This document shows positions 4,145-7,389 of a stretch of DNA of 7,389 nt, one piece after another. Position numbers and translations under genes: made by a program. The notes below the pieces were generated by a model. That model was not told the origin of the DNA. It ran no database searches and saw only the letters and a list, made by a program, of their open reading frames with translations. Source of the stretch: Desulfobacteraceae bacterium (lineage in GTDB: Bacteria; Desulfobacterota; Desulfobacteria; Desulfobacterales; Desulfosalsimonadaceae); the NCBI GenBank assembly GCA_021162325.1, contig JAGGYV010000037.1, positions 1 to 7,389 on the forward strand. Reading direction: 5' to 3'. How positions within the stretch are numbered: position 1 is the stretch's first letter; each line of letters opens with the position of its first letter.

Positions 4145-4591
4145 ATGCATCTTAAGCAATCCGATTTATTTTTAGGGATGGGCCACAATTTTCTTAAAGA
4201 AACCATGGCAATATCTGAGAAAGTATACTTTAATGACCGGGAATTTATTTTCCAGGAAGGTGATCCTGCAAATTATTTCTATATTATTATCAAGGGTCAA
4301 ATCAGCCTGCTTCTGGGAGATCCCGGACAGGTCATATATACGACTTCCGGCACAGGGGAACTCTTCGGCTGTGCAAGCCTTCTTGGCCGGGATACTTATT
4401 TTATTTCGGCCCAATGTATGGAATCATCCATATTTCTCAGATTTGACCGACAAAAAATGAACAAAATCCTGTTCGATGATGTGGACAGCGGTATTCTCTT
4501 TTTTAAGCAACTTTCCGGAACGATTGCCAATCGTTTGATAGAAATGTACCAGAAAAATTTAAAACTGATGCCAACAGCAACACTGGATTAA
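4145..4591 (+). CDS. Single-domain cyclic-nucleotide-binding-fold protein, no HTH (first of two)
   Basis: This 148-aa protein is built only of a CAP_ED (cNMP-binding) beta-roll with flanking helices. Typical features are the FNDREFIFQEGDPANYFYIIIKGQISLLLG strands (about 29-58), with the EGD turn and the YIIIKGQ glycine turn, then the phosphate-cassette region GTGELFGCASLLGRDTYFISAQ (about 69-90), then a C-terminal helix. The cassette keeps Gly-Glu (71-72), but the arginine that grips the cyclic phosphate in CRP is replaced (YFISA where RSA or RTA is usual), so cAMP binding is doubtful. There is no C-terminal helix-turn-helix, so it cannot act as a CRP/FNR-type transcription factor by itself. 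A strong AGGAAGG site (about 4134-4140) precedes the ATG. It is followed after 16 nt by a paralogue and then by NuoE/NuoF-type genes on the same strand, suggesting a regulatory or assembly role for that complex. Confidence 0.85.
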   Translation: MHLKQSDLFLGMGHNFLKETMAISEKVYFNDREFIFQEGDPANYFYIIIKGQISLLLGDPGQVIYTTSGTGELFGCASLLGRDTYFISAQCMESSIFLRFDRQKMNKILFDDVDSGILFFKQLSGTIANRLIEMYQKNLKLMPTATLD

Positions 4592-4607
4592 GGAAAGGTA
4601 TCAAAAC

Positions 4608-5075
4608 ATGAAATCCACTGATATTCACCAGACGTTAACAAGCTGCGAATTATTTAAAGGGCTTGAAGAAAACGAAATCAATACGATCGCTGAAATCTGT
4701 CAGGTCAAAACTTATGAAATCGGTGATGTTATTTATCAGCAGGAAAATTCCGGGGGCTATATTTACATTATCGCCGAAGGCCGGATAACTTTGGAAAGAA
4801 GCATGAATACCGTCTCTCGGAAAGGTCGGGTGGTCATTACAATTCTTGGAAAAGGCCGCGTATTTGGTTGCTGGTCGACGATTCTGGATGAACCGCATCA
4901 TACGCTGCTGACATCTTTCTGCCAAAAACCGGCTAAAATTATTGTATTAAAGGGTGCCGACCTGAGAGGCCTAATGACCCATGATACTCAGTTTGGATTT
5001 AACATTTTGGAGAAACTATGTTTGTTACTTCGCGACCGCGTTCAGGCAGCCTACGGAGCCATGGAAAAAATTTGA
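4608..5075 (+). CDS. Single-domain cyclic-nucleotide-binding-fold protein, no HTH (second of two)
   Basis: This 155-aa protein is a second CAP_ED-only protein, similar in size and domain plan to its neighbour but well diverged. Its beta-roll runs from LFKGLEENEINTIAEICQVKTYEIGDVIYQQENSGGYIYIIAEGRITL (about 15-62) through GRVVITILGKGRVFGCWSTILDEPHHTLLTSF (about 73-104) to the C-terminal helices. In this type of domain the GRVFGWSAL...PYRYTA stretch is usual; here Trp-Ser is kept, but the arginine is replaced by His/Thr and the acidic Glu of GEL is replaced by Arg-Val. Ligand binding through the classical cassette is therefore unlikely, and another ligand or pure protein-protein contact is possible. 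There is no HTH after the domain. AAGGAAAGG ends 9 nt before the ATG and the preceding gene is 16 nt away, so the two are probably cotranscribed. A 43-nt gap separates it from the NuoE-type gene. Confidence 0.85.
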   Translation: MKSTDIHQTLTSCELFKGLEENEINTIAEICQVKTYEIGDVIYQQENSGGYIYIIAEGRITLERSMNTVSRKGRVVITILGKGRVFGCWSTILDEPHHTLLTSFCQKPAKIIVLKGADLRGLMTHDTQFGFNILEKLCLLLRDRVQAAYGAMEKI

Positions 5076-5118
5076 TCCTGTATCGATCTTTCGCCTGTTA
5101 AAGGAGTTGTAAGTACCA

Positions 5119-5646
5119 GTGGAACTCACTACTGAAGAAAAATCCATTCTTGAAGAGATTAAGACCAACCTTGCGACAATCAGTAAAGAGCGAAGCAAGC
5201 TCATCCCCATACTTCAATTTGTCCAATCAAAAATCGGCTATCTCCCCCAAACGGCAATCCATCTGGTTGCCGCTCATTTAGCGATTTCCCCTTCCGAGGT
5301 TTACGGGGTGGCAACATTTTATAATCAATTTCGGTTTAATCCGCCCGGCAGAAATCCAGTAAAGGTCTGCATGGGGACGGCCTGTCATGTAAAAGGCGGC
5401 GATATTATTCTCGAAAATTTTGAAAGAAAACTGGAAATTAAAGAAAACGAAACCACTCCGGACAGAGAATTCAGCATTGAACGTGTGGCCTGCGTCGGGT
5501 GTTGTGCCCTGGCGCCGGTAGTCATCATGGGAGAAACCGTGCACGGCCACATGCAGCCCAGCAAAGTGGAAGGGCTGGTATTAAGAGTCCGGATCGAAAA
5601 AGAAAAACAGGAACGGGAAAAACAAAAAAATGACCCCGACAAATAA
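5119..5646 (+). CDS. NuoE/HydC/HndA-family thioredoxin-like [2Fe-2S] subunit
   Basis: This 175-aa protein is the small [2Fe-2S] subunit that pairs with a NuoF-type flavoprotein. The N-terminal helical bundle, LIPILQFVQSKIGYLPQTAIHLVAAHLAISPSEVYGVATFYNQF (about 28-71), is the hallmark NuoE head. The thioredoxin-like domain carries the four cluster cysteines: Cys84 and Cys89 in VCMGTACHVKGG, and Cys125 and Cys129 in ACVGCCALAP. A charged Lys/Glu-rich tail follows. The frame opens at TAA 5110-5112, so GTG 5119 is the first usable start; AAGGAG lies 12 nt upstream, rather far. The stop overlaps the next gene by 17 nt. Family members serve complex I, electron-bifurcating [FeFe]-hydrogenases, NADP-reducing hydrogenases and NAD-linked formate dehydrogenases. 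The presence of only E and F here, with no nuoC/D/G nearby, argues for a soluble complex, but the window ends too early to choose. Confidence 0.92.
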   Translation: MELTTEEKSILEEIKTNLATISKERSKLIPILQFVQSKIGYLPQTAIHLVAAHLAISPSEVYGVATFYNQFRFNPPGRNPVKVCMGTACHVKGGDIILENFERKLEIKENETTPDREFSIERVACVGCCALAPVVIMGETVHGHMQPSKVEGLVLRVRIEKEKQEREKQKNDPDK

Positions 5647-7389
5647 AGCACACGCCAATCCCCAATACAACGTACTGCGGGAAAAGGCCGAAAAAAAACA
5701 CCAGGCCTTTTTGAAAGACCCCGTGCCCAAAATTCACATCGGCATGGCCACCTGCGGGATCGCCGCTGGTGCACTCGATACGAAAGCAGCCTTTGAAGAC
5801 GCCCTGGTCAAACACCATATCGATGCCCGGATTCATACGGTGGGGTGTATCGGCCATTGTTATGCCGAACCTTATGTGATCATCGATCATCCGGATTCCG
5901 GTTTCCCGCCGGTATTCTATCATGAGGTGACCCCCGGAAAAGCCGGCATGCTCACCAAGCTCTTTTTAAAGGAAGGGGATCCCCGTTTTGAACATGTCCT
6001 TGGTGCCACCGTGCAAAATGAGATGATTCCGTGGATTATGGATTTTCCCCGGTTTAACCTGGAAAAACGCGTTGTCATGGATAAATGCGGCCGCATCGAT
6101 CCGGAAGATATTGATGAGTATATTGCCGAGGATGGATATTCAACATTAGCCGATATATTACAGCAATCCCCTGAAGAAATTATCCAGGTAATAAAGGATT
6201 CCGGCCTGCGGGGCAGAGGCGGGGCCGGCTTTCCCACCGGGCAAAAATGGGAACTGGCTGCCAATGTTTCGGGAAAAGAAAAAACAGTCATCTGTAACGC
6301 GGATGAAGGAGACCCCGGTGCTTACATGGATCGCACCATTCTGGAAAGCAATCCCCATCAGGTACTCGAAGGTATTATTATCTGTGCCTATGCGGTGGGT
6401 GCTGAAAAAGCCATTGTGTATGTGCGGGCGGAATACCCGCTGGCGGTTAAAATGATGACCCGGGCAATACAGCAGGCAAAGGACCTCGGGCTTCTGGGGC
6501 ATCATATTTTAGGCAGTTCATTTAATCTTGATATCGACGTCTTCGAAGGGTCCGGCGCGTTTGTTTGCGGTGAAGAAACAGCTCTGATTCGATCCATTGA
6601 AGGGTTTCGCGGCATGGCCCGACACCGGCCGCCATATCCAGCGGAACGCGGACTCTGGGGGCAACCCACGGTCATCAACAATGTCAAGACCCTGGCCGCC
6701 GTTGTTCCTGTTTTAAGCAACGGCGCAGCCTGGTACAGAGACATCGGCACTAAAAACAGTCCCGGTACCGCGATATTTTCCGTTGTCGGCAATGTGGTCC
6801 ACCCCGGACTGGTCGAAATTCCCATGGGAGTTACCTTGCGAACGCTCATCTTTGATATTTGCGGCGGGATCCCCGGAAAAAAGAAATTTAAGGCCGTTCA
6901 GATCGGCGGGCCTTCCGGCGGCTGTTTGCCTGAAACATTATTAGATACGCCCATCGATTTTGACTCTTTGACCGAAACCGGCGCGATGATGGGGTCCGGC
7001 GGCATGGTCGTAATGGATGAAGACACCTGCACAGTGGATGTAGCCCGTTATTTCCTTGACTTTACGCAAAAAGAATCCTGTGGGAAATGCACGTTCTGCC
7101 GGATCGGCACATTTCATTTGCTCTCCATCCTGAAACGGATAACAAAGGGCGAAGGACAAGACGGGGACATCGAACAGTTAAAACAGTTAAGCGAGGACAT
7201 CAAAAAAGGCTCTCTCTGCGGATTGGGTAAAACAGCGCCCAACCCGGTTTTAACTTCCCTGCGGTATTTTATCGATGATTACGAGGCCCATATAAAAGAA
7301 AAGCGATGTCCCGCGTTGATGTGCCGTCCGCTGATTGCATATTACATCGATCTTGAAAAGTGTGCCCGTGGCTGTGATGCCTGTGTGGG
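5630..7389 (+). CDS. NuoF/HydB/HndC-family NADH-binding flavoprotein with N-terminal thioredoxin-like domain (3'-truncated by window)
   Basis: 586 full codons are visible with no stop before the window edge. Domains in order: a thioredoxin-like domain (about 34-100; MATCGIAAGA and VGCIGHCYAEP give three cysteines); the FMN/NADH-binding core with GLRGRGGAGFPTGQKW (193-207), NADEGDPGAYMDR (223-235) and the VCGEETALIRSIEG block (312-325); an SLBB domain (about 393-440); and the N3-type [4Fe-4S] site, Cys484, Cys487, Cys490 and Cys530 in SCGKCTFCRIG and SLCGLGK. The start of a C-terminal ferredoxin domain (CARGCDACVG, Cys578, 582, 585) is cut by the edge. This plan is that of HydB/HndC rather than minimal complex I NuoF. 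It would transfer hydride-derived electrons between NAD(H) and iron-sulfur clusters in the cytoplasm. ATG 5630 lies in the end of the NuoE-type gene (17-nt overlap) with only a poor GGGA upstream, implying translational coupling. Confidence 0.93.
   Translation, partial: MTPTNKAHANPQYNVLREKAEKKHQAFLKDPVPKIHIGMATCGIAAGALDTKAAFEDALVKHHIDARIHTVGCIGHCYAEPYVIIDHPDSGFPPVFYHEVTPGKAGMLTKLFLKEGDPRFEHVLGATVQNEMIPWIMDFPRFNLEKRVVMDKCGRIDPEDIDEYIAEDGYSTLADILQQSPEEIIQVIKDSGLRGRGGAGFPTGQKWELAANVSGKEKTVICNADEGDPGAYMDRTILESNPHQVLEGIIICAYAVGAEKAIVYVRAEYPLAVKMMTRAIQQAKDLGLLGHHILGSSFNLDIDVFEGSGAFVCGEETALIRSIEGFRGMARHRPPYPAERGLWGQPTVINNVKTLAAVVPVLSNGAAWYRDIGTKNSPGTAIFSVVGNVVHPGLVEIPMGVTLRTLIFDICGGIPGKKKFKAVQIGGPSGGCLPETLLDTPIDFDSLTETGAMMGSGGMVVMDEDTCTVDVARYFLDFTQKESCGKCTFCRIGTFHLLSILKRITKGEGQDGDIEQLKQLSEDIKKGSLCGLGKTAPNPVLTSLRYFIDDYEAHIKEKRCPALMCRPLIAYYIDLEKCARGCDACV

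Noticed and set aside
5385..7159. Several long minus-strand open frames across the NuoE/NuoF region
   Set aside because: They are antisense shadows of strongly conserved plus-strand coding sequence, with low-complexity Ser/Phe/Arg-rich translations and no family motifs.
1..7389. CRISPR arrays, tRNA or rRNA genes, IS elements or attachment sites
   Set aside because: No regularly spaced direct repeats, tRNA-like cloverleaf, transposase motif or flanking target duplication was recognised when reading both strands.

Overview
The window looks like chromosomal DNA from an anaerobic, sulfate-reducer-like Desulfobacterota (Desulfobacterales-type) genome. This is inferred from protein style: a PurH with an extra insertion, an HTH-less cyclic-nucleotide-domain pair next to a NuoE/NuoF-type NADH module, and an RNB-ribonuclease C-terminus of the sort I associate with that group. 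No marker here fixes a genus.

Layout. (1) Positions 1-953 (+) hold the 3' part of purH, a housekeeping purine-biosynthesis gene. (2) Positions about 954-3970 are an AT-rich accessory island with three type II toxin-antitoxin modules of unrelated folds: hicA-hicB (+), a Phd/YefM-like antitoxin with a VapC PIN toxin (-), and prlF-yhaV (-). The island also has a 76-aa gene of unknown function (-), a REP-like palindrome after hicB, and what looks like the orphaned C-terminus of an RNB-family exoribonuclease (-). (3) Positions 3968-4144 have no gene but carry three short palindromes and a possible weak promoter. (4) Positions 4145-7389 (+) form a compact operon-like run: two consecutive single-domain cyclic-nucleotide-binding-fold proteins without a DNA-binding domain, a NuoE/HydC-type [2Fe-2S] subunit, and a NuoF/HydB-type flavoprotein cut off by the window edge. 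The last two overlap by 17 nt.

How the genes work together. Each toxin-antitoxin pair appears to have its own autoregulatory promoter. The hicAB leader has TGTGTAAA repeats. The vapBC promoter has a 21-bp near-perfect palindrome over its -10. The prlF promoter lies inside a perfect 40-bp palindrome that reads as the same promoter in both directions. The redox genes supply the NADH-oxidising or NAD-reducing arm of a soluble complex, such as an electron-bifurcating [FeFe]-hydrogenase or an NAD-linked formate dehydrogenase. Its catalytic subunit would lie downstream, outside the window. The tandem sensor-like proteins in front may modulate it post-translationally.

The observations most worth a second look are the symmetric 40-bp promoter-palindrome, the HTH-less cNBD pair in front of the NuoEF module, the RNB remnant beside the toxin-antitoxin island, and the missing Shine-Dalgarno of hicA.
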